From contig NZ_CP038800.1 in the NCBI RefSeq assembly GCF_024400535.1, positions 1,550,001 to 1,614,000 of the forward strand: 64,000 bases of DNA, given 5' to 3'. The notes beneath the pieces were generated by a model. The model worked only from the letters and a program-made list of their open reading frames with translations. It was not told the DNA's origin and made no database searches. Both the position numbers and the translations under genes were made by a program. The stretch comes from Treponema denticola (GTDB lineage Bacteria > Spirochaetota > Spirochaetia > Treponematales > Treponemataceae). This document shows, piece by piece, positions 1-7,641 of this stretch (positions are counted from its first letter, which is position 1; the number at the start of each line of letters is the position of its first letter).

Positions 1-63
1 CTCACCCGGCAGAGCAGCACCCTCGTAACGTGCAGGTACTCGGTTCAAGTCCGAGAGTTGGCT
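1..63 (+). tRNA. tRNA-Thr(CGT), 3' part
   Basis: The 5' end lies outside the window. The anticodon arm has loop CTCGTAA, so the anticodon is CGT and reads Thr ACG. It is followed by a perfect T arm (CTCGG, loop TTCAAGT, CCGAG) and the 3' acceptor strand AGTTGGC. No CCA is encoded. A T-run follows directly and may serve as terminator. The anticodon stem appears to have one C-C mismatch at its loop end. Confidence 0.85.
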
Positions 64-214
64 TTTTTTATTTCTAAATAGTTTTTTCTTTTCATTAACA
101 ATCAGCTAAATCATTGAAAATTTTAATGAAACCGCAAGTAGCGCGGAGAGTGCAAAGGGAAGTAGGAAGTTTTTAAAAGATTTGATGCATTGTGATTGCA
201 AAAAATATTAAGAC

Positions 215-243
215 TTGACAAAAGTAAACATTAATGCTAACAT
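215..243 (+). promoter_or_regulatory. promoter of the toxin-antitoxin pair
   Basis: TTGACA at 215-220, a 17-nt spacer, then TAACAT at 238-243. Transcription would start about 7 nt downstream, at or next to the GTG at 250, so the first gene's mRNA could be leaderless. No Shine-Dalgarno is visible before that GTG. Confidence 0.55.
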
Positions 244-249
244 TTATAT

Positions 250-606
250 GTGAAAAGAGAAATAAAATTTTATAAAACAAAGGATGGAAAATGTCCTGTA
301 AAAGAATTTATAGATACTCAGCCTGGAAAGATTGCTCAAAAAATAACATGGGTTTTAAGATGAATTGAAACACAAGAAAAGGTGCCTAGAACTTATTTTA
401 AGAATTTGAGTGGTACAAAAATATATGAATGCAGAATAGAATTTGGAGGAAATATATATAGAATTTTAGGCCAGTTTTATCAAGGTTATTTTCTTTTATT
501 GAAAAATGGATTTCAGAAAAAAACACAAAAAACACCTAAAAATGAAATAGAATTGTGTAATAAAAGAATGGCAGATCAGATTGAAAGAGGGGTAAAGTAT
601 GAGTGA
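250..606 (+). pseudogene. HigB/Gp49-like (RelE superfamily) toxin with in-frame stop
   Basis: From GTG 250 the frame reads as a phage-derived Gp49/HigB-type mRNA interferase of about 118 residues, with the family's typical start (KREIKFYKTKDGKCPVKEF). It is interrupted by TGA at 361-363 (codon 38) and then continues open in the same frame to TGA 604-606. The rest of the family pattern follows in frame, including a KNLSGTKIYECRI-like stretch and an LLKNGFQKK-like core strand. A TTA-to-TGA change is the simplest explanation. A truncated product from GTG 382 is possible but would lack the first helices. The last 8 bases overlap the antitoxin start, so the two were co-expressed. It is either a decayed toxin or a sequencing error. 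Confidence 0.75.
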
Positions 607-874
607 TTTAGAAGAATATATTGCAGAAAGGAAAAAAAGAGATGTCGAATTTGCTGAAGACTTTGAAATAGGATATGAGCGGTTTAAAATAGGTGCTATT
701 ATCAAAGAGATGAGACTTGAACAGGGAATGACACAGGAACAGTTGGCAGAAAAATTGGAAACAAAAAAAAGTGTTATTTCTAGGATGGAGAATCATGCTG
801 AAGATGTTCGACTCTCAACATTAGAGAAAATAGCAAATGTGTTTGGAAGACAGCTGAAAATTTCAATGTTATAG
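599..874 (+). CDS. HigA-like XRE-family antitoxin
   Basis: This 91-residue protein has a charged N-terminal helix and a helix-turn-helix domain at about residues 33-88. Its core, MTQEQLAEKLETKKSVISRMEN, is the HTH_3/Cro-CI type. The C-terminal FGRQLKISML-like tail is common in HigA antitoxins. Its ATG lies inside the end of the preceding broken HigB-like gene, an arrangement usual for toxin-first HigBA modules. Family knowledge predicts that it neutralises the toxin and represses the promoter at 215-243. Here the antitoxin is intact while the toxin carries an internal stop, which is a stable evolutionary end state. Confidence 0.85.
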   Translation: MSDLEEYIAERKKRDVEFAEDFEIGYERFKIGAIIKEMRLEQGMTQEQLAEKLETKKSVISRMENHAEDVRLSTLEKIANVFGRQLKISML

Positions 875-892
875 AGATACAATTTTCTCCCC

Positions 893-921
893 TTGCTTTT
901 ATTAAAATCATCGTGTATACT
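893..921 (+). promoter_or_regulatory. lpdA promoter
   Basis: TTGCTT at 893-898, 17-nt spacer, TATACT at 916-921. It lies in the gap between the antitoxin and lpdA, with the lpdA ATG 57 nt after the -10. Confidence 0.5.
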
Positions 922-977
922 TTGGAAAACAAACATTATCATGCTTAAAATTTTAAGCTGTTTTTTAAGGGGTTAGT

Positions 978-2339
978 ATGTATGATTTAATCGTTTTGGG
1001 CGGAGGCCCGGGCGGCTATGTTGCGGCCATAAAAGCTGGAAGGGCAGGGCTAAAAACCGCTCTTATCGAAAAAAACAGGCTTGGAGGAACTTGTTTGAAC
1101 AAGGGCTGTATTCCGACAAAATACCTTCTTCACACAGCCGAAGTTTTCGGAAGCTTTGCCGAAAACGATCTCGGTCTTTCAGGTGAAAACTTAAAATACG
1201 ACATCAAGGCCATCTACGAGAAAAAAAATGCTGTTGTGGATAAACTTGTAGGCGGTATCGAAAAACTCATCGAAAACGCCGGCGTTGATTTTTATAACGG
1301 GGAAGGCAAAATCACTTCAAAATCTTCTGTAAGTGTAAATGGAAAAGAGCTTGAATTTAAAAACCTCATCATCGCAACAGGTTCTTCTGTTTTTGCTCCT
1401 CCGATAGCCGGAATAGAAACTGCTATGACATCTGACGATATTTTAGGAAAAGAGCCTGTCGATTTTAAGAGCGTTATCATCATAGGCGGCGGCGTTATAG
1501 GCATTGAGTTTGCCACAGTCTATGCAAATTTAGGTAAGGAAGTAACCATCGTCGAACTAGAAAAAACAATTCTTCCTCCCTTTGACAGGGATATTGCAAT
1601 GCAGCAGGCCCTTGTTCTAAAAAAGAGAGGAGTAAAAATAATAAACGGAGCCATGGTAACCAAAATCGAAAAAACGGGCTGTACATTTACCCTTAAAGAA
1701 AAAGAAGAAAGCATTACAGCCGATGCCGTAATCGTTTGTATCGGACGCATTGCCGAAATAAAGGATATCGGTCTTGATTCTGCCGGAATCGAATACGATA
1801 AACGGGGCATAATTACCGATGCCTGCATGAAGACTAATGTCGAAGGTATTTACGCCATTGGGGATGCAGTAAAGGGGAACGTAATGCTTGCCCACAATGC
1901 CGAAAATCAGGGGCATCTGGTTGTCGAAAACCTTGTAAACAATACTAAACACGAAAAACAAGATGTTATTCCTTCCTGTGTATATTCCACACCGGAGATT
2001 GCAGGAGTCGGTCTTTCCGAAAAAGAAGCTGAAGCCAAGGGAATTACCGTAAAAATCGGAAAAGTTCCAATGGGTTCAAACGGAAAATCGGTGCTTTCAG
2101 GCTTGGATGTAGGCTTTATTAAGGTTCTGTTTAATGAAGAAGACAGGATTGTAGGCTGTCAGATGATGTGCGATTCGGCTACCGATATGATAGGTGCCAT
2201 AGGAACTCTTGTAACAAACAAGGCTAAGAGGGAAAATATCTTAAAATCCATGTATCCTCATCCTACGGTAGTAGAAGCCTTTTATGAGGCTGTAGAAGAT
2301 GTCGAAAAGTCGGCTACCCACATGATCTATAAAAAATAA
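978..2339 (+). CDS. lpdA: dihydrolipoyl dehydrogenase (L protein / E3)
   Basis: This 453-residue flavoprotein reoxidises dihydrolipoyl groups with NAD+. The N-terminal FAD Rossmann motif is GGGPGGYVAA at residues 8-17. The redox disulfide lies in GGTCLNKGCIPTK at about 36-48. A second, NAD-binding glycine motif (IIGGGVIGIEFA) sits near 170, and the C-terminal dimer domain ends with the catalytic His-Pro of SMYPHPTVVEAF. Length and motifs are standard for the family. It stands ahead of the gcvT-gcvH-gcvPA-gcvPB genes, so it most likely serves as the L protein of glycine cleavage. A role with other lipoyl enzymes elsewhere in the genome cannot be excluded. SD-like AAGGGG precedes the ATG. Confidence 0.96.
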   Translation: MYDLIVLGGGPGGYVAAIKAGRAGLKTALIEKNRLGGTCLNKGCIPTKYLLHTAEVFGSFAENDLGLSGENLKYDIKAIYEKKNAVVDKLVGGIEKLIENAGVDFYNGEGKITSKSSVSVNGKELEFKNLIIATGSSVFAPPIAGIETAMTSDDILGKEPVDFKSVIIIGGGVIGIEFATVYANLGKEVTIVELEKTILPPFDRDIAMQQALVLKKRGVKIINGAMVTKIEKTGCTFTLKEKEESITADAVIVCIGRIAEIKDIGLDSAGIEYDKRGIITDACMKTNVEGIYAIGDAVKGNVMLAHNAENQGHLVVENLVNNTKHEKQDVIPSCVYSTPEIAGVGLSEKEAEAKGITVKIGKVPMGSNGKSVLSGLDVGFIKVLFNEEDRIVGCQMMCDSATDMIGAIGTLVTNKAKRENILKSMYPHPTVVEAFYEAVEDVEKSATHMIYKK

Positions 2340-2348
2340 TTATAAGAG

Positions 2349-2379
2349 AGCCTTTCAAAACTTCAGTTTTGTAAAGGCT
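2349..2379 (+). terminator. putative lpdA terminator
   Basis: Imperfect inverted repeat AGCCTTTCAAAAC / GTTTTGTAAAGGCT around a short loop, ten bases after the lpdA stop. There is one bulged base, and the following T-run is weak. Confidence 0.5.
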
Positions 2380-2400
2380 TTCCATGATAGCTTTGCGATG

Positions 2401-2514
2401 TTTTTCATAAGTCATTGATAAGTAAAGACTTATGAAAAACTCGTCAGGTAATTATAAAAATCAAACAAGATTTTTATAATTACCTGACGGCAAGGCTTAT
2501 TTTAGCTTTGCCGT
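2401..2514. repeat. cluster of three adjacent hairpins
   Basis: Three inverted repeats lie end to end in the lpdA-2609 gap. The first is TTTTTCATAAG (2401-2411) with CTTATGAAAAA (2429-2439). The second is a perfect 21-bp stem, 2442-2462 with 2469-2489, around a 6-nt loop. The third is ACGGCAAGGCT (2487-2497) with AGCTTTGCCGT (2504-2514), one G-T pair, followed by TTTTTGA, so it resembles a terminator. No coding potential is seen. Confidence 0.7.
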
Positions 2515-2558
2515 TTTTGATTTTATAATTAAAGCAATATTTTTTTATCTATTTGCTA

Positions 2559-2587
2559 TTGCTTTTCTTTTATATCTGGTGTACAAT
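2559..2587 (+). promoter_or_regulatory. promoter of the PH-like protein gene
   Basis: TTGCTT at 2559-2564, 17-nt spacer, TACAAT at 2582-2587. The SD AGGAGG for the next gene begins 11 nt later. Confidence 0.5.
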
Positions 2588-2608
2588 ATGAGTAATTAGG
2601 AGGCCGTT

Positions 2609-3013
2609 TTGAAAGAACAAAAAAGCAGTTTTAAAATGTTTTTTACAATAGGATTGCTGCTCTTAATTTTTATCGGAGCCTTTGTTGTTATAAAAACTGC
2701 AGATGCGTCTGTAGAAGGCGGATTATTAAAAGTTAAAGGAATTTATGGTGTCAGCATACCGATTTCCGAAATCAGAGAGGTCAAAAAACTCGAAACTCTG
2801 CCTTCTTTAGGAGTAAGAAGGGTAAACGGCATAGGTCTTGGACCGATTAAAATAGGCTATTTTAGATATAATGAATTAGGCTCTGTGAAACTATGTATAC
2901 TAAAAAATGAAGCTCCCTATATATTGGTTATAACCGATGAGCAAAAAATTCTTATAGGCTTAGGCAAAGGAAAAAATGAAGAGCTTTATAATAAGCTAAA
3001 AGACAATTTGTAA
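2609..3013 (+). CDS. small membrane-anchored PH-like protein
   Basis: This 134-residue protein has one N-terminal membrane segment (about residues 10-27, FFTIGLLLLIFIGAFVV). A soluble beta-rich domain follows (about 33-134), with the pattern LKVKGIYGVSIPISEIREV and a terminal helix, EELYNKLKDNL. This resembles bacterial pleckstrin-homology-like domains that often follow one or two membrane helices. The start is TTG, chosen because AGGAGG (2599-2604) precedes it with normal spacing and the upstream ATG closes at once. It lies between lpdA and gcvT in the same direction but has its own promoter-like sequence. No biochemical role can be given. Confidence 0.7.
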   Translation: MKEQKSSFKMFFTIGLLLLIFIGAFVVIKTADASVEGGLLKVKGIYGVSIPISEIREVKKLETLPSLGVRRVNGIGLGPIKIGYFRYNELGSVKLCILKNEAPYILVITDEQKILIGLGKGKNEELYNKLKDNL

Positions 3014-3017
3014 TTAA

Positions 3018-3059
3018 TAATTTGTAATCAAAACATTACACATTATCCATTACAAATTA
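3018..3059. repeat. inverted repeat upstream of gcvT
   Basis: An 11-bp perfect repeat, TAATTTGTAAT (3018-3028) and ATTACAAATTA (3049-3059), with a 20-nt loop, ends just before the gcvT SD. It could be a leader hairpin, or a weak terminator for the preceding gene. Confidence 0.45.
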
Positions 3060-3080
3060 AAATAAATTTAGGAGGATGAG

Positions 3081-4154
3081 ATGAAAAGAACACCCTATTA
3101 TGAAACCTTGCTCGCTAAAGGCGGCAAGTTTGTTGAGTTCGGCGGATATGAAATGCCCATTCAGTTTGCCGGTATCTTAAAAGAGCATCTTGCAGTTCGC
3201 AATAATGTAGGACTTTTCGATGTTTCACATATGGGAGAGTTTTATATTGAAGGCGACAATGCCGAAGCTGCCGTAAATGCCCTTATTACAAACGACATTC
3301 GCGGAATGGCTGACGGAGATGTACGCTATACCCTTATGTGTAACGAAAAGGGCGGAATCGTAGATGACTTCCTTGTTTACCGCTATAATCAAAAGAAATT
3401 CCTTTTGGTTGTAAATGCCGGAAACCATGACAAGGACTATGACTGGGTAAAAAAGCATTTGGATAAGAGCGTTACCTTTACAGACCGATCTTCTGAAATT
3501 GCCCAGCTGGCAATTCAAGGCCCCAATGCTCCTGCTGTGGTAAAAAAGTTTATTGATCCTTCTGCAATGCCCTCCGCTTACTACACCTTTAAGACCTTCC
3601 AATGCCCCAAGGGCGAAGTAATCGTTTCTCAGACAGGTTATACCGGTGAAGACGGTTACGAAATCTACTGCCCCAAAGAATGGGCTCTTGAGCTTTTCAA
3701 TCAAGTTATGAAAGCAGGAGAAGAATTCGGAATAGAGCTTTGCGGTTTAGGCTGCCGAGACACCTTGCGTCTTGAAGCCGGAATGCCATTGTACGGCCAT
3801 GAAATGACCGAAGAAACCTTGGCAACCGAAGTAACCTTAAAGCCCTTTATCAAACTTGAAAAAGAAGACTTTATCGGTAAAAAAGCTCTCGAAACCAACG
3901 AAGCCAAAAAAATCCGAAAAGGCTTTAAGATGATTGACAGAGGTATTGCCCGAGATCATGACAAGGTTTTCTTAGGCGACAAGGAAATCGGTTATGTTAC
4001 CACCGGAACTTCTTCGCCCTCATTAAAGGTCGGTATCGGACATATGAGAATCGACCGAGGTATTAAAGATGAAGAAGTCTTTATCGAAGTACGCGGTAAA
4101 AAGCTCAAGGCTAAAATCATGCCTACAAGTTTCTTAAAAGAAATTAAGGGCTAA
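3081..4154 (+). CDS. gcvT: aminomethyltransferase, glycine cleavage T protein
   Basis: The 357-residue T protein releases ammonia from the aminomethyl-lipoyl H protein and makes 5,10-methylene-tetrahydrofolate. The folate-binding N-terminal domain shows VGLFDVSHMGEF (about residues 43-54) and SQTGYTGEDGYEI (about 194-206), both family signatures. CRDTLRLEAGMPLYGHE follows near 227, and the C-terminal barrel contains GYVTTGTSSPSLKVGIG. Length is normal. The start follows AGGAGG. It opens the gcvT-gcvH-gcvPA-gcvPB run, and all partners for cytoplasmic glycine cleavage, including lpdA, are in this window. Confidence 0.97.
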   Translation: MKRTPYYETLLAKGGKFVEFGGYEMPIQFAGILKEHLAVRNNVGLFDVSHMGEFYIEGDNAEAAVNALITNDIRGMADGDVRYTLMCNEKGGIVDDFLVYRYNQKKFLLVVNAGNHDKDYDWVKKHLDKSVTFTDRSSEIAQLAIQGPNAPAVVKKFIDPSAMPSAYYTFKTFQCPKGEVIVSQTGYTGEDGYEIYCPKEWALELFNQVMKAGEEFGIELCGLGCRDTLRLEAGMPLYGHEMTEETLATEVTLKPFIKLEKEDFIGKKALETNEAKKIRKGFKMIDRGIARDHDKVFLGDKEIGYVTTGTSSPSLKVGIGHMRIDRGIKDEEVFIEVRGKKLKAKIMPTSFLKEIKG

Positions 4155-4212
4155 TTAAAAAGGTTTTATAAGTTTTTGGTAAAAACTTAAAAATAAAATA
4201 TAGGAGTTAGAT

Positions 4213-4581
4213 ATGGAAATTAAAGAAGATGTAAAATACTTGGAATCACACGAATGGTTCAAGAAAGAAGGAAACATCGGTATTATCGGTATCAGCGATT
4301 ATGCTCAAAGCGAAATGGGAGATGTCGTATTCATCGAGCTTCCTGAAGTAGGAGATGAGGTAACAGCCGATAAGGCCTGTGCTACAGTAGAATCCGTAAA
4401 GGCCGTTTTCGAAATCATCAGCCCCATGACAGGAAAGGTTGTTGAAATAAACGAAGAGCTTTTAGATGCTCCCGAAAAAATCAATGAAGATGCCTTCGGT
4501 TCTTGGTTCTTTAAGGTAGAACTTAAGGGAGAATCTTCAAAATTAATGGATGCAGGTAAATACAAAGGTCTCTGCAAATAA
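4213..4581 (+). CDS. gcvH: glycine cleavage H protein
   Basis: This 122-residue lipoyl carrier shuttles the aminomethyl group among the P, T and L proteins. The lipoylated lysine lies in ATVESVKAVFEI (Lys at about residue 63). The fold is framed by the typical SHEWFKKEGNIGIIGISDYAQ start and the EDAFGSWFFKVEL end. Normal length. SD TAGGAG precedes ATG 4213. It lies 58 nt after gcvT and 153 nt before gcvPA, and that gap is filled by three hairpins. Confidence 0.97.
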   Translation: MEIKEDVKYLESHEWFKKEGNIGIIGISDYAQSEMGDVVFIELPEVGDEVTADKACATVESVKAVFEIISPMTGKVVEINEELLDAPEKINEDAFGSWFFKVELKGESSKLMDAGKYKGLCK

Positions 4582-4595
4582 TTAAAAATAAGTGA

Positions 4596-4722
4596 GATAA
4601 ACAGTTCGGCACACTTGGTGACTTGCTGTTTATCTGCCGGCTTTATGGTATGCAGTTTTGCAAAAGCAAAACTGCATGAAAAAATATTTTTCGGAAACTA
4701 ATGTTTCCTGCAAAATATTTTT
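4596..4722. repeat. three consecutive hairpins between gcvH and gcvPA
   Basis: The first is GATAAACAG (4596-4604), a 21-nt loop, and CTGTTTATC (4626-4634). The second is ATGCAGTTTTGC (4650-4661), AAAA, and GCAAAACTGCAT (4666-4677), a perfect 12-bp stem. The third centres on GGAAAC (4693-4698), TAAT, GTTTCC (4703-4708), extended by AT-rich arms out to about 4679 and 4722. The last ends just before the gcvPA SD. These may set the relative levels of H protein and P protein. The first hairpin has a look-alike at 45178-45216. Confidence 0.7.
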
Positions 4723-4734
4723 ATTGGAGGTAGT

Positions 4735-6039
4735 ATGTCAAATTATATTCCTCACTCCGCTGAGGAAACAAAAGAGATGCTTGATCTCATCGGTGTCAAA
4801 TCGATTGATGATTTATACAGCTTTGATAACAAGGGCTGTAAAAAAGTTGATATAGGTGAGGGGAAAACTCAAGCAGAAGTTGAAAAGTTTTTTCAAAATT
4901 TAAGCAGTGAAAACACTGTCTTTAAATCGATATTAAGAGGTGCCGGTGCTTATAACCACTATGCACCTGCCGCTGTAAGGCACATGGCTTCCAGAGAGGA
5001 GTTTTTAACAGCCTATACACCCTATCAGCCCGAAATGAATCAGGGCGAACTCCAAGCAGGTTTTGAATATCAGTCAATGATTTGCGAGCTTACGGGAATG
5101 GATGTTTCCAATGCCAGCGTTTATGACGGAGGCACGGCAGTTGCAGATGCCATAGTTATGTCCTTAGGACGAAAACAAAACAAGGTTTTGATTTCGGAAT
5201 GTGTTGAACCCAGCTCAATCGAAATTGCTAAAACCTATTTAAAGCACAGCGGCGTAGAATTCGTAATGATTCCCCGTGACGGCTATAAAACTGATGTTTC
5301 GAAGATTAAGGACCTTTTAGATGAAAGTGTCGGAGCCGTTGTTATGCAGCAGCCTAACCGTTTCGGTACAATCGAAGACTGCGAAGCTGTCGGTAAACTT
5401 GTAGAAGGTACCAAAACTCAGTTTGTAATGAGCTGCAATCCTATTTCTTTGGCAATCTTAAAAACACCGAAAGAATGCGGTGCTTCGATAGCCTTAGGCG
5501 AAGGGCAGGCATTAGGACTTCCTCTAGGTGCAGGCGGCCCCTATCTCGGCTTCCTTTCTACAATCGAAGCCAATATGCGAAAAATCCCGGGACGAATCAT
5601 CGGTCAATCAACAGACCATGACGGCAGAAGAGCCTTTGTTCTAACTCTTCAAGCCCGCGAACAGCATATCAGGCGCGAAAAAGCCAGCTCCAGTATCTGT
5701 TCAAACCAAGCTCTTTGTGCATTAAGAGCTTCTATGTTTATGACAGCCTACGGAAAAGAAGGCTTAAAAACCGTTGCAAATGTTTCCTTAAGCAATGCAC
5801 ATTATCTTGCAGATGAGCTTAAAAAGATCGGCTTAACCGTAAAAAATAACGGAGAATTCTTCCATGAATTCGTAACTGACGGAAAAGGAAAGGCCGATGC
5901 AATTCTTTCAAATCTTGAAAAAAACGGCATTTTAGGCGGTTTAAAGATTTGTGATGATGCCATTCTTTGGTGTGCAACCGATGTTCTTTGTAAATGCGAC
6001 CTTGATAAGGCCGTAAAAATCATTAAGGAGGTATTGTAA
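4735..6039 (+). CDS. gcvPA: glycine dehydrogenase (decarboxylating) subunit 1
   Basis: This 434-residue N-terminal subunit of the split P protein decarboxylates glycine onto the H protein with pyridoxal phosphate held by the partner subunit. It opens with [18 protein letters not shown] and carries [24 protein letters not shown] (about residues 90-113), typical of the family. Other signatures are [19 protein letters not shown] and [15 protein letters not shown]. The split P form is usual in spirochaetes, Firmicutes and archaea. The stop TAA shares its last base with the ATG of gcvPB, which indicates translational coupling. Start chosen after GGAGG. Confidence 0.97.
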   Translation: MSNYIPHSAEETKEMLDLIGVKSIDDLYSFDNKGCKKVDIGEGKTQAEVEKFFQNLSSENTVFKSILRGAGAYNHYAPAAVRHMASREEFLTAYTPYQPEMNQGELQAGFEYQSMICELTGMDVSNASVYDGGTAVADAIVMSLGRKQNKVLISECVEPSSIEIAKTYLKHSGVEFVMIPRDGYKTDVSKIKDLLDESVGAVVMQQPNRFGTIEDCEAVGKLVEGTKTQFVMSCNPISLAILKTPKECGASIALGEGQALGLPLGAGGPYLGFLSTIEANMRKIPGRIIGQSTDHDGRRAFVLTLQAREQHIRREKASSSICSNQALCALRASMFMTAYGKEGLKTVANVSLSNAHYLADELKKIGLTVKNNGEFFHEFVTDGKGKADAILSNLEKNGILGGLKICDDAILWCATDVLCKCDLDKAVKIIKEVL

Positions 6040-7427
6040 TGAGCGAATTGATTTTTGGAAAATCCGTAAAGGGTCATAAATTTGCCGAAGCAAAATTGAC
6101 AGTACCCGAATATAAGCTTGATTCAAAATATTTAAGAGCAAGCGATGCAAAACTTCCTGAAGTTTCGGAACTTGAATTTGTACGCCACTATATGGAATTG
6201 AGCAAGCGTACTCACGGTGTAGATAACGGTTTCTATCCCTTAGGTTCTTGTACGATGAAGTACAATCCCAAACTCAACGAAGAAGTTGCGGCTCTTCCGA
6301 ACTTTACCAATATTCACCCATTGCAGCCTGAACATACAATGAAAGGTTGTATCGAGGCTATGGGAGATTTAGGTAAAAAACTCGGTGAAATTACCGGAAT
6401 GGATGCTTTCTCCCTCCAGCCATCAGCAGGTGCTCACGGAGAGTTCACAGCCCTTTTGGTAATCAGAGCCTATCACGAAAAACGCGGTGACCATGCCCGA
6501 AACAAGATTTTGGTTCCCGATTCGGCACACGGTACAAACCCTGCCAGTGCCGCAATGGTCGGATGCGAAATCGTAAACATTCCTTCCGATAAGGACGGAA
6601 ATGTAGATATCGAAGAATTAAAAAAGACTGTAGGAAACGATACTGCTGCCCTCATGCTTACAAACCCGAACACCCTCGGTCTCTTTGAAACCCATATCAA
6701 AGAAATTGCCGAAATCGTTCACAAAGCAGGCGGCTTATTGTACTATGACGGTGCTAACCTTAATGCAATTATGGGAAGACTAAGACCCGGAGATATGGGC
6801 TATGATATAGTTCACCTTAACTTGCACAAGACCTTCTCGACTCCTCACGGAGGCGGCGGTCCCGGAAGCGGCCCAATCGGTTGTAAAAAATTCCTTGAAG
6901 AATTCTTACCTGTTCCCGTAGTTACAGGCTCGGACGGAAGCTATAAGCTGGATTATAACCGCCCTGATTCAATCGGAAGGGTTAGAAACTTCTACGGAAA
7001 CTTCCTTGTCTTCTTGCGTGCCTATGCCTATATTCTTACACTCGGAAGCGAGGGCATAAGGGAAAGCTCAGGCTATGCTGTCTTAAATGCAAACTATCTA
7101 AAGAAAAAGCTTGAAAAAGAATATGATGTTGCCTTTGACAGAATCTGTATGCACGAATTTGTTCTTACCCTTGATAAGATCAAGGAAGAAACAGGCGTAA
7201 GTGCTCTTGACATAGCTAAGGGCTTAATCGACGACGGTATCCACCCGCCGACGATGTACTTCCCGCTCATCGTACACGAAGCCTTGATGTTTGAGCCTAC
7301 GGAAACGGAAAGCAAGTCCACCTTGGACTTTACTGCCGAAGTTATGATCAAACTCAAAAAAAAGAAGCTTATTCAAATCCCGAAAAGCTTCACGGCTATC
7401 CCTACACACGCCCCATCGGACGAGTAG
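6039..7427 (+). CDS. gcvPB: glycine dehydrogenase (decarboxylating) subunit 2
   Basis: The 462-residue C-terminal, PLP-binding subunit of glycine decarboxylase. The lysine that forms the internal aldimine lies in [19 protein letters not shown] (about residues 258-276). [12 protein letters not shown] (about 67-78), PSAGAHGEF and [11 protein letters not shown] are further signatures. It has full family length and ends with the CRICMHEF-like and [13 protein letters not shown] segments. It overlaps gcvPA by one base and is followed by a strong terminator, so it is the last gene of the operon. Confidence 0.97.
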   Translation: MSELIFGKSVKGHKFAEAKLTVPEYKLDSKYLRASDAKLPEVSELEFVRHYMELSKRTHGVDNGFYPLGSCTMKYNPKLNEEVAALPNFTNIHPLQPEHTMKGCIEAMGDLGKKLGEITGMDAFSLQPSAGAHGEFTALLVIRAYHEKRGDHARNKILVPDSAHGTNPASAAMVGCEIVNIPSDKDGNVDIEELKKTVGNDTAALMLTNPNTLGLFETHIKEIAEIVHKAGGLLYYDGANLNAIMGRLRPGDMGYDIVHLNLHKTFSTPHGGGGPGSGPIGCKKFLEEFLPVPVVTGSDGSYKLDYNRPDSIGRVRNFYGNFLVFLRAYAYILTLGSEGIRESSGYAVLNANYLKKKLEKEYDVAFDRICMHEFVLTLDKIKEETGVSALDIAKGLIDDGIHPPTMYFPLIVHEALMFEPTETESKSTLDFTAEVMIKLKKKKLIQIPKSFTAIPTHAPSDE

Positions 7428-7502
7428 ATGAAACAAAAGCTGCCCGTGAACCTGTTTTAAGGTACAAGGCTTGCTGCTGTTGTAAATAAACAGCTTTAAA
7501 CG

Positions 7503-7543
7503 CCCCCTCTAAAGACTGATGTTTTTAGAGGGGGATTTTTTTT
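7503..7543 (+). terminator. rho-independent terminator of the gcv operon
   Basis: Perfect 11-bp stem CCCCCTCTAAA (7503-7513) and TTTAGAGGGGG (7524-7534), 10-nt loop, then A and a run of eight to nine T. Confidence 0.92.
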
Positions 7544-7593
7544 TCGTTAATAGGTTACGAGAACATAAATCATTGACACATAAATATGTTGAC

Positions 7594-7621
7594 TTGACAA
7601 AATACTATTTTAATGTAGACT
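7594..7621 (+). promoter_or_regulatory. promoter of the restriction-methylation gene
   Basis: TTGACA at 7594-7599, 16-nt spacer, TAGACT at 7616-7621. A second TTGACA lies at 7573-7578. The SD AAGGA (7628-7632) and ATG 7642 follow. Confidence 0.5.
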
Positions 7622-7641
7622 ATAAATAAGGAAATATATTG

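Noticed and set aside
361-363. TGA in the HigB-like frame as a selenocysteine codon
   Set aside because: Selenoproteins exist in T. denticola, but no stem-loop like a SECIS is visible after the TGA, and homologues have no Cys or Sec in this helix; Leu fits better.
1520-1828. Antisense frames opposite lpdA
   Set aside because: No SD and no family pattern; explained by codon bias of the sense gene.
3014-3080. Glycine riboswitch before gcvT
   Set aside because: The gap is only 67 nt, AT-rich with one simple inverted repeat, too short for a glycine aptamer. The leader of lpdA also shows no such fold.
4658-4855. Plus-strand frame overlapping the gcvPA start
   Set aside because: It spans hairpins and overlaps a well-supported gene in another frame, without SD.
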